The notes beneath the pieces were generated by a model. The model was not told the origin of the DNA and searched no databases. It saw only the letters and a program-made list of their open reading frames with translations. The translations under genes and the position numbers were made by a program. From Catonia carolina (taxonomy: Eukaryota; Arthropoda; Insecta; Hemiptera; Achilidae), in NCBI GenBank assembly GCA_035578175.1, contig JAQMRL010000006.1:68578001-68642000 (forward strand): 64,000 bases of DNA, given 5' to 3'. This document shows positions 1 to 11,159 of this stretch, in pieces (the stretch's first letter is position 1; each line of letters starts with the position of its first letter).

Positions 1-1252
1 AGTGACAAATCTCAAAAAAACGAAATTTGAGTTAGATCGCCTATGGATGTGTCTTGGTGTACTCTGCACCATCACGAACTGACGTATCTATATCTTCGTT
101 ATTGACAAAGATGCGACCAATAATGTTTCTGCGTAACTTACAAAAAGTTATGGATAGGATATCACGTACCTTTCACGTACCTCTGTCGTTTGCTGAGATA
201 TGTCACTTTGTAAAACTTGAAGTGATTCCTATCTCTGACGTATCTGTAGATTCGTCAGTTTGTGATGCGGTCACTTACGTATTGAAACCGAAACCGTATT
301 TGACGTATTCGAATAAAGAGGCCTACCTAATTAAATAAAACTAATTAATAAAATTGGCATTTATATAGGTATCTCCTTGATAGGGTCTGGTAGCAATCGT
401 CACGATTTATTTTAAGATATTCTTGCTCCATGCACAAAATACTAGCATCGCATATGTACAGGGTTGCATTATGTAGAATATATAAAAAAAACAATAATCA
501 TCATGTATTTATTGGTATTCATTTTCGATCAGGATACTTTTATCCTATAGAGATACGTCATTTGTTTGAATTACATAATATGTTGCACTGGATCAGGTAC
601 TGTCGTAACTCGACAATTAATACATTATTGATAAAAATCAATAACTTACATAATTACAATATAAATATTAAAAAAGAAAATTTTTGTAGATTATTTAAAG
701 AATTAATTGCGGTTTTATTGTAAAGAAGTGCTGAGATGTAGGATAGAGAACTTAACGCAAAACTTTAAACGGCTTCCCTAGAAAAACATATTTTTTTAGA
801 TACGACGGGTTGTGATGTAGCTGACGATATTCGGGTATCATTTTTTTTAAAACGACGTTCACTTGGTGCGTGGGTACCCCTCATTTTCTCTGCTCACATA
901 TCAGTGGGCCTTTACCAAAAAAATTAAATCAATCTCAATCACTTGTCTAAGTTCTTAAAACTGATCTTGATAATTGTTACAAATTATCTAATCAGTAAAA
1001 ATGACAGAACGGCACCTTTTAAACATGAATTGTTGTAAAGAACTATCATATTTTAGGTTTTGTTTCAATCCTTGAACGTGAGCTACCGACTGCAGTAGAT
1101 TATTTTCAGTAGGTCACGAAAATGAGAAGGTATGGTACCATTCTGTTTCTAACTTATTCGTTAATGTTAACTTGAAAAATATTTGGTTATATAAAATAAC
1201 TCTAAATATGTTACCAATTATTGTTATAGTCTAAGTAAATTAAACAAATTCC
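1..1252. other. Unassigned AT-rich upstream region
   Basis: I recognise no gene here. Two short open frames on the + strand (54-338 and 430-723) lack recognisable domains, splice context and homology that I can name. The missing N-terminal UGT exon, which should encode a signal peptide and the catalytic His, is not visible, so it probably lies further upstream. Confidence 0.4.
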
Positions 1253-1667
1253 GTTGTTGTTGTTTAGGTCATCAGCTGGTTAAATCAGCTTGGTCAAAGG
1301 CTGGTTTGAACCTGTAGAGGTTTTACTAAGTAAAGCGAGGAGTGAGGTGGTTTACCGTTACCTTCCTCACTGAGTAGAAAATTATGCTTATCAGCATGCC
1401 GGGCCCTCTGAAAAGCACATATTTTCCACTCTGCAAATGACACCTTCACTTCATTCACCACAGGGTCTGGCTGTATAATGAAATTCATTACTTTCAGAGG
1501 AGACAACTCCGATTATTGTCTTTTGCACCTCTACCTCTTCTGTTCTTAAATGATTCAGTAATTTAATTGGCTGACCATGTGATAAGAAACAGAACTATTT
1601 ATTTTAGCCCTGCAACGAACAGATTGAGTGTAAATAATTTGACATTCCACCAATCCGTTATGGGCAT
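1253..1667 (-). repeat. (AAC)-tailed SINE-like repeat, near full length
   Basis: This is a copy of an abundant ~390-base retroposon-like family, called S1 here. Read on the minus strand it starts with TGCCCATAAC and ends with CGGCTGATGACCTAAAC plus an AAC-rich tail. The 9-base direct repeat ACAAATTCC flanks it at 1244-1252 and 1668-1676, which fits target-primed insertion. It contains a ~70-codon frame beginning MNFIIQPDPVVNEVK that recurs in other copies. I see no tRNA-like promoter, so its RNA class is unknown. Confidence 0.75.
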
Positions 1668-2034
1668 ACAAATTCCATGTATTTGAAACAAATTCCATGT
1701 AGGCTATATGAAATAGGTGGTAAGGGAATATGTCAGGTGCGGCGGTACCACCCATTCGGTTCCGTCCATTCGCGTATTGGTGTTCGTTAAAACAAATTGG
1801 CCTCTCGGTCGCCTTTTCGGTTTATAACAATTGACTTTGATCTGTATGTAAAGTAACATACATGTAAAGTAAAAGACAATATCCGTTAGAATTTACAAAT
1901 TTTCAATACCTTATGAATTAATTAACAGATTACTGATTGACATATTCTTTATTATTCTATAATACACAATCTTTTTAATTATAACGAAATAATAAATTAA
2001 AAATTGTAATTTAATTTTAATTTATTTGTTTCAG

Positions 2035-2337
2035 GCTTGTGAAGCATTACTATCTGATCCAGAAACAGAAACTCTTTTAACCAGAAAATTTGATTTGTTA
2101 ATATTAGATGGAGCATATCCAGAATGTGCATTAGGACTGGTACAACATTTCGGTGTACCATTTATGTACATAAATACAGTTGGATTTTACACACAAACAT
2201 TAAGCATGGCCGGTAATCCTTCATTTTATTCTGTTACACCATATTTGGGGTTACCATTTTCTAATTCTATGTCACTTATTGAAAGAATTAGAAATACTTT
2301 TTGGCATTTGACATTAGCAGTAATTCATTTTATCATG
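2035..2337 (+). CDS. UGT: UDP-glycosyltransferase exon A (acceptor-domain part)
   Basis: This is an internal exon of 101 codons, phase 0 at both ends, with a TTTCAG acceptor just before it and a GTGAGT donor after it. It encodes the middle of the N-terminal acceptor-binding domain of a family-1 UDP-glycosyltransferase. UGTs are ER-lumen enzymes that move a sugar from a UDP-sugar onto small lipophilic molecules in detoxification, pigmentation and hormone handling. The stretch KFDLLILDGAYPECALGL holds the Asp normally paired with the catalytic His, and the His itself lies upstream of the window. The five exons seen here join to 1227 nt (408 residues plus stop), against about 520 residues for a whole insect UGT. 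No frameshift or stop interrupts any exon, so the gene looks functional. The UGT family number cannot be assigned by eye. Confidence 0.9.
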
Positions 2338-2576
2338 GTGAGTCATTTATTAATTATTACTTGGTGGTGGTAAATTTTCATGAGTTTCATTAGGCAACAT
2401 AATTAATTCATTTACAAAATTAAATGATTTTAAATTTAGAAAAAAATTAAACTGTTACCATAAATATGAAAAAATATTAAAAAGAAACCTCAACAATCAT
2501 TGAACTCCAACCTATTTTTAGTGCAAATGTGTTTAATATAGGAATGGAACTTTCCAAGAACGTGTTGTTAAACCAA

Positions 2577-2579
<3 letters not shown>

Positions 2580-2607
<28 letters not shown>

Positions 2608-2609
2608 GT
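2580..2609. repeat. (AAT)n microsatellite
   Basis: About ten AAT units run directly into the left edge of an S1 repeat. A matching AAT run sits at the right edge (2969-2993), so the S1 element probably inserted into or duplicated an AAT tract. Confidence 0.8.
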
Positions 2610-2972
2610 TTTTTGCTGAGGTCATCAGCCGAAATATTGGTTTGACCCTCTAGAAGCTTTACTAAGTGAACCGAGGTTTTTTACTATGTCTTCCTAGCTG
2701 AATTGAAAAGTATGCTTATCAGCATAACCGGCCTTTTAAAATGCATATACTTTGCACCCTGCAAATGGCACCTTCACTTTATTCACCACAGGGTCTGGCT
2801 GCATTACTCTGAGAGGAGATAACTGTGATTAGTGTTTTTTACATATCTACCTTTTCTGTCGTTCGTGCTTCAGTTAGTTCTGTCAGTAAACAGACAAAAC
2901 TATTTTTTGTAGCCCTGGAAGTAGCAAATCAAGTGCAAATAGTTGAACACTCCCCTTGCTTACTGTTGGCTA
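2610..2972 (-). repeat. S1 repeat, diverged copy in UGT intron 1
   Basis: This S1 copy is recognised from GTCATCAGCCGAAA, the AAGCTTTACTAAGTGAA block and the CACCACAGGGTCTGGCTG block in the usual order. It is shorter and more diverged than the copy at 1253, and its internal frame is broken. Confidence 0.65.
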
Positions 2973-3124
2973 AAACTAATAATAATAATAATAAATCGTT
3001 TTTTATTTTTTTATTTTACATTCTATTGCTCTTTATGAATAGTTGTAGAGAAGGAAAGTATTCTTTTCATGTCACTTGTTGTTAAACGAGTTTTCACCGG
3101 AAATACGCATTTTCAGGTTCCTTG

Positions 3125-3127
3125 AGT

Positions 3128-3194
<67 letters not shown>

Positions 3195-3197
3195 TGT

Positions 3198-3244
<47 letters not shown>
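3125..3244. repeat. (GT)n microsatellite
   Basis: This tract of about 118 bases is almost pure TG/GT with a few interruptions (GCGCGCG, TATG). It lies in UGT intron 1, and its apparent Cys-Val open frame is not a gene. The length is likely to be polymorphic. Confidence 0.95.
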
Positions 3245-3246
<2 letters not shown>

Positions 3247-3484
3247 AACAAAATAAATCGTACAAAGTTAAAACTTAGAGCTTAAGTCAGGTACCACAAA
3301 GGAAGAAAAAATATCGATCAACTGGAAGTAGAAGTTTATTCGTACAATTTTTCACTTTTTATATTTTTTTTTCAAAAATGGCTCGTAAGAATTTTTTTTT
3401 AAACCGCTTCATTGAGGTACTACATTATTTATTCCTTGCATGATGAAGTAAGCGGCATGTCTACAGAAATCTTTGTGGGGCTGT

Positions 3485-3860
3485 GCTCTCATAGTAAAAA
3501 GCTTTTTTTAAGATTTCGGCCTTAATGTGCGTTTTGGGGCACATGTGTATGTATTAAAGTTGTAAGAAATGTAAAAACCCTACAACTCTTATTTCAATAA
3601 TTTTTTGTATACAACACTTGATTTAGCGTCAAAATCGATTAAAAATTTGATTTTTTTTAATATCGGGTGTAGGTATGCATTTTACGACAAAAATGTGTAT
3701 TATTAAAGTTACAGGAAATTCAGAAATCTACAACCTTTATTACAAGAATTTTTTCAACAAAGCCTAATTTAACGTCAATATTAGTGATTTTCCATATTTA
3801 TAAGTGGTACGGACATTGATTTTCATTTTGCCTAATTCACTCATGGTCAAAATTAGGAGT
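3485..3860. repeat. Dispersed interspersed repeat (family R2)
   Basis: This AT-rich segment is shared, sometimes inverted, with about 5460-5720, 20265-20660, 31380-31560 and 60855-61075. Common landmarks are CTACAACCTTTATTaCAAGAAT, a TTTAACGTCAA...GATTTTCC block and TTTTCATTTTGCnTAATTCACTCATG. No coding capacity or terminal structure is resolved, so its class is unknown. Confidence 0.5.
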
Positions 3861-3989
3861 TTTTTTATTTTAAATTGTTTACTAATGATTAAAAATCTAT
3901 ATTTTTTCTTTACTTCATTCATGTCTTCTAACAATTTCGTCTTTTTTCTTTTTTTGCATCCGAGGCAGCGAGAAAAACTCATGCTCACT

Positions 3990-4790
3990 CCCTCACGATA
4001 AGGAGAAATAGTGTTGGATTCAGTTGAGGCGTCCTCGTCCAGTCTCAAGGAGGCCGCGACCGCCTACCAACCAAAAACCGGCCGCCTGGCTACTTGATCC
4101 GACATCAGCAAAGAACCCTCCACCTCCCTCGGAACTGTTTATATAATACTAGAAGGGAAATGTCGGGTTAAAAAAAAATTACATAATGTTAGCGGGGCGT
4201 GGAAGGGAACCGTAGCCTAATTCCCCTCTCGCTGTCACTGACCAACACTCACTCTCTCACTTTCATTTACCTCTTTCATCACCAGCTCTCAAGAAAATAA
4301 ATGAGCTTACTTTATGAGATTGGGACAGGATTGTTTACGGTGGGAGAGGACAAACCCACTGATCTCTAGATGTCTCCTCCCTCCGCCGACACTCTCACCT
4401 TTCTTCTCAGATGTCTCCATTACTTCATGGCCAAAATAGGGAAATCGTTCAAAGATATGCGCAATGAACTTTTCCTCTTCACTGTCGAATAGTCAATATT
4501 TCGGCACTTCACGAAGTTTAAACCTCGTCGAATATGCCCCAAAGTAACCATACCCTGTTGAAAATTGCGGTAATTAATGGGTGGTACACCAAATATCCTC
4601 CTTATCCACACCTCGACGTTCGGAATGAACCTCCTTGTCCACTTCCCGACCCTAACTTCACTCCATCTCCTCTGCCACATGCTGAGTAATCGATTCAACA
4701 TTCCTCTTTATTAACGCAAGCTCGCTGCTCTTCCCTTCCGCATGCCACCACATCCCATGAAGGCATCCCCCAAATCACCAGGGGTGCCTC
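3990..4790 (-). mobile_element. R1-like non-LTR retrotransposon, 3' fragment
   Basis: A minus-strand frame at 4420-4701 encodes WQRRWSEVRVGKWTRRFIPN, matching the conserved tail domain of R1/LOA-type reverse transcriptase proteins (WQ..W....GRWT.RLIP). Reading continues in broken frames towards 4280. The GC-rich block at 4000-4120 would be its 3' untranslated end (GGGRGLLETG-like translation). Only the last part of ORF2 remains and it is not functional. Confidence 0.6.
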
Positions 4791-4799
4791 TGTTTATAC

Positions 4800-5455
4800 A
4801 GTTCCGTAGTTGCCCTTTTTTTAAACATTCTGTATTTACCTCTGACGTAAGGCATTCAAATTCAGCAGTTTTATAACAAACATTTCATAAATTAGCAATT
4901 TTAATTCGTTTAGGTATCTTTTCAACAGTATAATTATGTAAATAAGTAAATATTTTCATTCCAGTTCTAAAATACTTGATACCGGTTGTAATAGTATTTT
5001 CTCATATGATACTTTACTAAGGTTGTTGTTTACCACAGTTTCTACACCACATAGAGTTCTACTAAACACATTTGTTACTTCAAAGAGAAAGATAGAGAGA
5101 GGAATATTAACAGCTGCATCGTCCTGAGACTAAAATTTTGTATTACTAGACTTAAAATAGGTCAGCCATGTTGTATGGCTTATATGTTTTACTTCATTTT
5201 GTGTATTAAATAATAATTAAATTTGTTTAATTAAAATAAACATATTTTATTTAGTTAAAATAATTAACGTCAAAGGAAAGTAGCGTGTTAAAATGAATTT
5301 ATGTTTTACCTAAATAGTTCCTTTTAAGTTGATACATTAATTAATTAACTCGTATTTAAGAAACAAACCAAAATAATTTTCGTTGTATTTTTCAACTAGA
5401 CTTAAGAATTTGAATACTTATCAGTACACAAAGTATCCTTAAAAACTCTTTTCTC
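4800..5455. other. Unassigned intron 1 sequence
   Basis: This is AT-rich UGT intron sequence in which I recognise no gene, repeat family or terminal structure. Confidence 0.4.
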
Positions 5456-5459
5456 TTGG

Positions 5460-5722
5460 AAATGGAATTATCATTATGTTCAATCATGAGTAAACAATTT
5501 AATCTATTTTCTTACTTTAATCGTAAGTAAATGACGCGAAATGAAAATCAACTTCTGGTTGATTTAAAAATAAGGAAAATCGTCGATTGACGGTAAGCTT
5601 TGTAAAAAAACCTTGAAATGAAATGTGTAAGTTTTTTATTTTCTATACCTTTAGTTATTAATTTTATAAACATTTTAGCATGTAAGAAAAAGTTGTGTGA
5701 GAGTTTCACACCAGATATTTTA
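5460..5722. repeat. Dispersed repeat R2, copy next to UGT exon B
   Basis: This inverted copy relates to 3485 and 20265. It is recognised from CAATCATGAGT, AAATGACGCGAAATGAAAATCAAC and a terminal GAGTTTCACACCAGATATTTTA. The terminal block ends only about 35 bases before the exon at 5757, so the repeat abuts the branch-point and polypyrimidine region. Confidence 0.5.
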
Positions 5723-5756
5723 CTTCATCATTTTAACTTATAATTTCTTTCATTAG

Positions 5757-5948
5757 GTCAGAGGTTTTCTTGAATCAGTTTTAAAAAATCATCTCGGAGC
5801 GGCAATTACACCGCCATATATATTGTCTCGTAATGTAAGTTTCATTCTTCAAAATGGTCATGCAACACTAACATATCCAAGACCTTACCTACCAAATGTA
5901 GCGGAAATTGCATGTATGCACTGTACAAAGGCACGAACGTTACCACAG
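5757..5948 (+). CDS. UGT: UDP-glycosyltransferase exon B
   Basis: This 64-codon exon is phase 0 at both ends. It lies between TTTCATTAG and GTATGTG splice sites and joins in frame to exon A and exon C. It encodes the end of the acceptor domain and the linker, including the NVSFILQNGHATLTYPRPYL segment, which corresponds to the 'L.NSHP.L..PRP..PN' block of insect UGTs. That block is followed by NVAEIACMHCTKARTLPQ, leading into the donor domain. NVS is a possible N-glycosylation site in the ER lumen. Confidence 0.9.
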
Positions 5949-6059
5949 GTATGTGAACATCTTGATTTTAATCTCCTTGTATAAGTTACGACTGTTAAAC
6001 AAAACAGCATAATTTTAAACTATTTAAATCTTACAATTGCTGTAGATAAATTCACTTTT

Positions 6060-6185
6060 AGTACCTTCGTCACTGAGTGGAAAAGTATGATTATCAGCAC
6101 AAAATGGCTGTAAAATGATGAAATTCATTACCCTCAAAGGATATAACTGTGACTTGTGTCCTTTAAATCTCGTTTTCAAACTAAG
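6060..6185 (-). repeat. S1 repeat, partial copy
   Basis: This is an internal portion of the S1 family only (CTTCGTCACTGAGTGGAAAAGTATG through GATGAAATTCATTACCCTC). Both ends are missing. It lies shortly after the exon B donor. Confidence 0.6.
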
Positions 6186-6642
6186 AATAAACTCACTTTC
6201 TGCATTCGAGCAAAATTATTAATCATTAAAAACATTTCCTTTGTTTGACTCCCTATGAAAGATACAAGAGGATTTAGTTAATTTAACATATATTAAAATT
6301 GGTCAGTGATAATTTAGCAATACAATAGACTTAACACATAGATCAGAATCTCTCTATAGTGATAGGATATTTTAATACCGTTGTAAATAGGACAAACATA
6401 CCATTATTTTAGTTAACCAAATAGATTTTGTAATGAAACAAAAGATTAGGTAGTGTGTTAGCGCATGTAATTTAATCTATTGCATTGTTCTTCGCCCGAT
6501 TTCATTGATTAAATTTAAACAAATTTTAAACACCAACAAATGATTACATACACATACAAACAAAGTGGTTTAGTAATTTTATATCTCCAAATATCATGAT
6601 CCTGAAGATTTTCTTTTAGTTATGATGCCTACATAAGCTTAA

Positions 6643-8160
6643 CCCTTTATAGGTCTTTGGTAAGTATATTTACCACTGTCAATTAGGTCGATTTTATTTA
6701 AGAATAAGCTGTGCAGTTGGACTGTATTGGTATTTTATTGTTTTATAGATGTTTTTCTGGTAAGTAGGCTATCCACATTTAGAAATTAGCGCCCAGCGAC
6801 CATTTGCTTCGTGAGTTCCACAAATATGGTAAGGATTCATTACAGCGTATGCTACCGTGTTGTTTTGTTGTTACTTTTGTACATTGCTTAGAAAATTCGA
6901 GTTTTTTTAGGGAAAACACAAATTAATTTATGCTAGTATAAAGTTTAGATTAGCTTTTCTAGAATTTTTTGGTTAGGCCTATATATAGGGTGATTCAAAA
7001 AGAGCGCCGGTTTTGATATATCAAATTAAGAGATTTATTTTATTGAAAAACTGAAAATAAATACATCAACAAGTTCATCTTACCTTCCGATTTCATGTAT
7101 GAAAAATGATGTCATGCATGTGTCCTTCTCTACTGCGCTGGCACGCATCAACTCTGTCCATGAAATTGGATATTACTGCACGACAAGTTTCGACTTCCAT
7201 TTGCCCGATAACCCGTCGAATTTCCTCCTTCAAGTCATTGATGTTTCGGGGTTTATTGGCATACACCAATGACTTCAGATGACCCCAAAGATGAAAGTCA
7301 CAAGGCGTCAAGTCACACGACCTTGGTGGCCATTGATGGTCGGAATTACGAGAAATGATGCGATCCTGGAACCGTTCGCGGAGCAACAACATTGTTTCTC
7401 GTGCAGCAACTGAATTTTATTCGGGTGATATTGGAGATCGTACCGAAGAATTCTCCGTACAGAAGAACATCGTAAACCCAATTGTTGAGAACGGCGACGT
7501 ATTGATTTTGCTGGGCTAACAGCCACACTGTCACGAACCAACGCAACGTTCTGCTCAGTTCGGCCAGAACGACGACGTCCAGAACTTTTAAGGTCGACTG
7601 TTGAACCCGTCTCAAAAAACTTTTTCATGAGCCTGCGAACTGTTGATTCATTTGGTGCTTCATTACGTCCTAGAGTACCGCGAAGTCGCCTGACAGTAGC
7701 CGCATAACTCTCTCCACTCTGGTAAAATGTTTTGACGATTAACACTCGTGCAATAGTAAACTTCCCCATAGTTAGACACAGACTGCGAGAGTACTACACT
7801 GCGAACAAGAGAAACTACAACTGAATCGTCAATCGGAATGTTCTCCGAAATAGAAATGAGGTCTAACAATGTTGCCAACCGATAAACAAAAATTTACCAG
7901 CCGTTTAAAAACCGGCGCTCTTTTTGAATCACCCGTTAGTACTACAAGTTGTTTTAATAAACATTCTTACCATTAAATTTTATGTGATTCCCATTTAAGT
8001 AAACGTTCCAGGGCAAGTATACTTACCAGGGCTTAACATCAACAAAAAGGAAATATCTTACTGTTCTGGCAATAAAAATGCATTATTCAAGTCCCTATAA
8101 AGCAAAATTTAACATTTTACAACATGTATATTTTTCCCCGTAGGACTGCCCTATAAAGGG
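6643..8160. mobile_element. TTAA-flanked (piggyBac-like) element A, copy 1, split by mariner
   Basis: The termini CCCTTTATAGG and CCTATAAAGGG are inverted repeats bounded by TTAA at 6639-6642 and 8161-8164, the target duplication typical of piggyBac transposons. Without the mariner inserted at 6986-7936 it is about 570 bases and aligns along its length to the 564-base copy at 47438-48001. It has no transposase, so it is a non-autonomous (MITE-like) element moved in trans. Confidence 0.85.
6986..7936 (-). mobile_element. mariner/Tc1-type transposon with decayed transposase
   Basis: The element has perfect 27-base inner terminal repeats (GGGTGATTCAAAAAGAGCGC...) at 6988-7014 and 7908-7934, with TA-like flanks. 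On the minus strand 7308-7769 encodes the N-terminal DNA-binding part (helix-turn-helix followed by a GRRRSGRTEQN stretch), and 7093-7392 in another frame encodes the C-terminal part with PRSCDLTPCDFHLWGHLKS and a conserved C-terminal FHT. The central catalytic stretch is largely missing and the two halves are out of frame, so it cannot encode an active enzyme. It is nested inside element A. Confidence 0.9.
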
Positions 8161-8564
8161 TTAAAGGGAGACTGTATGATGGTTTTTACTGAAAATTTCG
8201 ATTTTCGGATTTTTATGTTTGTCAATAGTTTATACCTAGACCACAAAAACATTAAATTACGACAAAAAAATTATTTTAATGAAAAAAAATTCAAGTTTTT
8301 ATCAGGTTTATCCTAAAACTTTATAATGTCGCCGAAAACAAATATTTTTCACATTTTTATATTGCTTGTTTTAGTGCAAACAGAATTTTAGTTTTTTATT
8401 AAACGCTTTTATTTAACTTACTCTTGGAAGCATCAAATCTTGCAACTTAAAATTTTAATACTTCTACCGTATCAATATGAATCAAACTGTGCACACTTGT
8501 TTATCTTCGATGACAATACGCTGTGGAGGTGTTTGTAAAAAAAAAAGTTAAAAATTTAAAAAAA

Positions 8565-8823
8565 AATTTAAAAAACGCTTTTATTTAACAATTACTTAAA
8601 ACAATTAACTAAAAATAAAAAAATAAAAAAAAATTTACAAAAAAATCACAGAAAAAAAAATTACAAAAAAATCAAAAAAAAAATTTTAAGAAACGCTATT
8701 ATTTAACAATTAATAAAAAAATGAACTAAAAATAAAAAAAATTAAAAAATTTACAAAAAAAATTACAAAAATATCAAAAAAAAATTAAAAAAATTTTTTT
8801 TTTTTTAAGAAACGCTATTATTT
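8565..8823. repeat. ~120-base AT-rich tandem repeat
   Basis: The marker AAACGCTaTTATTTAACAATTA recurs at about 8570, 8690 and 8809, each time followed by A-rich sequence containing GAACTAAAAAtAAAAAA. The period is 119-120 bases. A more distant related unit begins near 8400. Confidence 0.75.
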
Positions 8824-9076
8824 AACAATTAATCAAAGAAAAATGAACTAAAAAGAAAAAAATAAAAAAATTTACAAAAAAAAACACAGACATTACAGTT
8901 AAAAATAAAAGCGTGGCGCATTAATATATATAATATTTATTGTAAAATATTCGTTGTAAAATATTATATATATATTAATGCGCCACGCTTTTATTTTTAA
9001 CTGTAATGTCTGTGATTTTTTTTTTGTAAATTTTTTTATTTTTTTCTTTTTAGTTCATTTTTCTTTGATTAATTGT
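8824..9076. repeat. Large palindrome within element B
   Basis: Two arms of about 120 bases are reverse complements around position 8950. The clearest part is CACAGACATTACAG (8885) against CTGTAATGTCTGTG (9001-9014). A short AT-rich loop separates the arms. The left arm is continuous with the last ~120-base tandem unit, so the palindrome appears to be an inverted duplication of one unit. Confidence 0.85.
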
Positions 9077-9578
9077 TTTAAAATATCTGTTTCACTATTT
9101 TTAATATTCTCCGTTATTAGTGAAGCTTTCTAACCAACTGTTGATGCGAAATTAAACTTGTTTACGTACATTTTGTTTTTTATTTGTGCCTTTTCCTGTA
9201 AATTCAGATTTTTAACACTTAGGTACGGTTTTCTCAGAAATCATTTAACCTACTTGGCTGAAATTTTTACCATTTAATTATGATGCACATGCACACTCAC
9301 CGACATTGTTTTTTCTTCCTAAGGTGATCAAAAAATTAGTAATTTATGTAATAAACGTAGAAAAAGTATGTAAAAATTTTATCTTATTCGTTATATTTTT
9401 AAAAACTTTATGGTCCAACAGATTAAAGTGAAAAAAATGTCAGTATCTAAAACCACCCTACAACTATAAGTGTGTAAAATTTAATTTTTCTATCTTTCAC
9501 CAATCCAATCCTATACAAAATGTATCTAAAAATAGCAAATTTAACATTGGTGGGGTACAAAGTACAGTCTCCCCTTAA

Positions 9579-10685
9579 GCTAATGTTTAGTTAATTAAAA
9601 ATTTCACCCTCAAATCTGGTGACAATGTTTTAAATAGTTTACCTTTGGCTTATGAATAAAACCATTAGTGATTTCTGTATGTTTTCTTTAAGAGGAATCG
9701 AATGACACTATTTTTGTTTCCAAAATTCCGGCGTTGATTTCTTGACTTTCGGATTTTTAGGCCACTTGCTTTCGAAATCGGAACTTCAAACCCAATCCAG
9801 TGTTATTATCTTTTTGTGTAAATAACGAACCCGAAAACCGTTTGTTGGCATAGATACTCAAGTCACGTGATTGCCTTTTGCGTAAGTATGAGCTGTGAGG
9901 AAGGAAAGTGAAATATTTGCAGTACTGCCAACCTCAACAGTGAGACACTACTCGTACATTTCACTACAGTGCAGTTTCTAGATGCATTTTGTAACCTGTG
10001 GTTTATTCCGAGAAAATTTTTTCTTCATAAACCTTGTAAGAAATAAATGTGACGTGTAATATTGCCTATAACTTAGTTGCATGACAGAAATATTTAATTT
10101 GCTGTAATTACGAATGAATCGTCTTCCCATCGGTGTTTTCATTATCAGTCTCTCTAGTATCTACCTAACCGTTTTCTTTTTTACCAGAAGCCAACAAAAC
10201 TGTAATGAATAGCTTCTTCACGTCCTTAATTTCCTCTTTTTTCAAATTGTGCAAAGGGAAACATCACAGTAGTTAGCCGCTCGCTCACAGCTTTTGTTGA
10301 GAAGCACGGAGAGGAATTTTTGTTTAGCCTCAACTTCACAACATTTTATTACAGTGCGTTCAGCACTGTGAATAATTCGACCAAGTTTCGAGAAACCGAC
10401 ATTTGTGTTTACGGTAACAAACCGTTATATTCGTAGAGTTAACCGACAAAAGGTTCCGCGATGTACTGTGTATGCTCTGGATATAGTATAAGTTGTTATG
10501 TTTGTCGTACTGAAATTACAGCAGTCGCGCATGCGCACTGATGGTTTTCCCCCTTTACCCCTTGTTGCAAACAAGGGCAAACTCGTGACTCAAGTGACTA
10601 TATCTCTTGTAGTTTCTGACATCTGGGTGTGACGGATGGAAGGAGAAATTAAAATGATAGATGACAATTTTAAAACTTGCCATCA
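9579..10685. other. Unassigned intron 2 sequence
   Basis: I recognise no gene or repeat family. GC content rises locally around 10440-10560 (for example GTCGCGCATGCGCAC), but nothing diagnostic is visible. Confidence 0.4.
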
Positions 10686-10689
10686 AAAA

Positions 10690-10745
10690 ATATGGAAAAA
10701 TGCCAGATTTGACCGGAAATGGAACCCGTTTAGCTTTGCTTACGT
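10690..10745 (-). repeat. tRNA-derived SINE fragment (family T2)
   Basis: This short minus-strand fragment keeps the tRNA-like B-box region (GAAAAATGCCAGATTTGACC, then a degenerate GGAATGGAACCCG). It matches the better copies at 23834 and 39576. Confidence 0.5.
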
Positions 10746-10776
10746 ACAATAAATATTATAATGATAATTTTTTATG

Positions 10777-11150
10777 CCCATAACAGAGAGGTGTAGTGTT
10801 AAATTATTTGAACTCAATCTGTTAGTTCCAGGGCTACAAAAAATATTTCGTTTTCTTATGACATGGTTTTCTTATGACTGAAATATTTATAAATAGAGGT
10901 TTAAAAGACACTTGCGTCATAGTTATCTCCTCTAAGAATAATAAATTTAATTTTATTATACAACCAGACCCTGTGGTGAATGAAATGAAATTGTCATTTG
11001 AAGGGTGGAAACTAGATAGCGTGGTGATAAACGTTTTGTTCCAACCAGTGATGAAAACGTTGGTAAACCACGTCACTTTTTGTTTTACTTTGAAAAGCCT
11101 CTAGAAGTTCAAACCAGCTTTTCGGCTGATGACTTAAACAACAATATTAC
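10777..11150 (+). repeat. S1 repeat, nearly full copy
   Basis: It runs from TGCCCATAACAGAGAGGTG to GGCTGATGACTTAAACAACAA on the + strand. The internal frame (10874-11104) begins in the same place as in other copies but diverges after about 35 codons. Confidence 0.75.
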
Positions 11151-11159
11151 AGTTTTTAT

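Larger units (their letters stand above)
8165..9574. mobile_element. TTAA-flanked element B, copy 1, expanded inside
   Basis: Inverted ends AGGGAGACTGTA and TACAGTCTCCCC lie between TTAA at 8161-8164 (shared with element A) and 9575-9578. It aligns at both ends with the shorter copy at 26498-27236. Relative to that copy it carries about 690 extra bases (roughly 8393-9080) of A/T-rich ~120-base tandem units and a large palindrome. I find no transposase. Confidence 0.8.

Noticed and set aside
430..723. 97-codon gene at the left edge
   Set aside because: No recognisable domain or splice context, and composition like the AT-rich background.
3076..3285. Open frame of Cys-Val repeats
   Set aside because: It is the translation of the (GT)n microsatellite.
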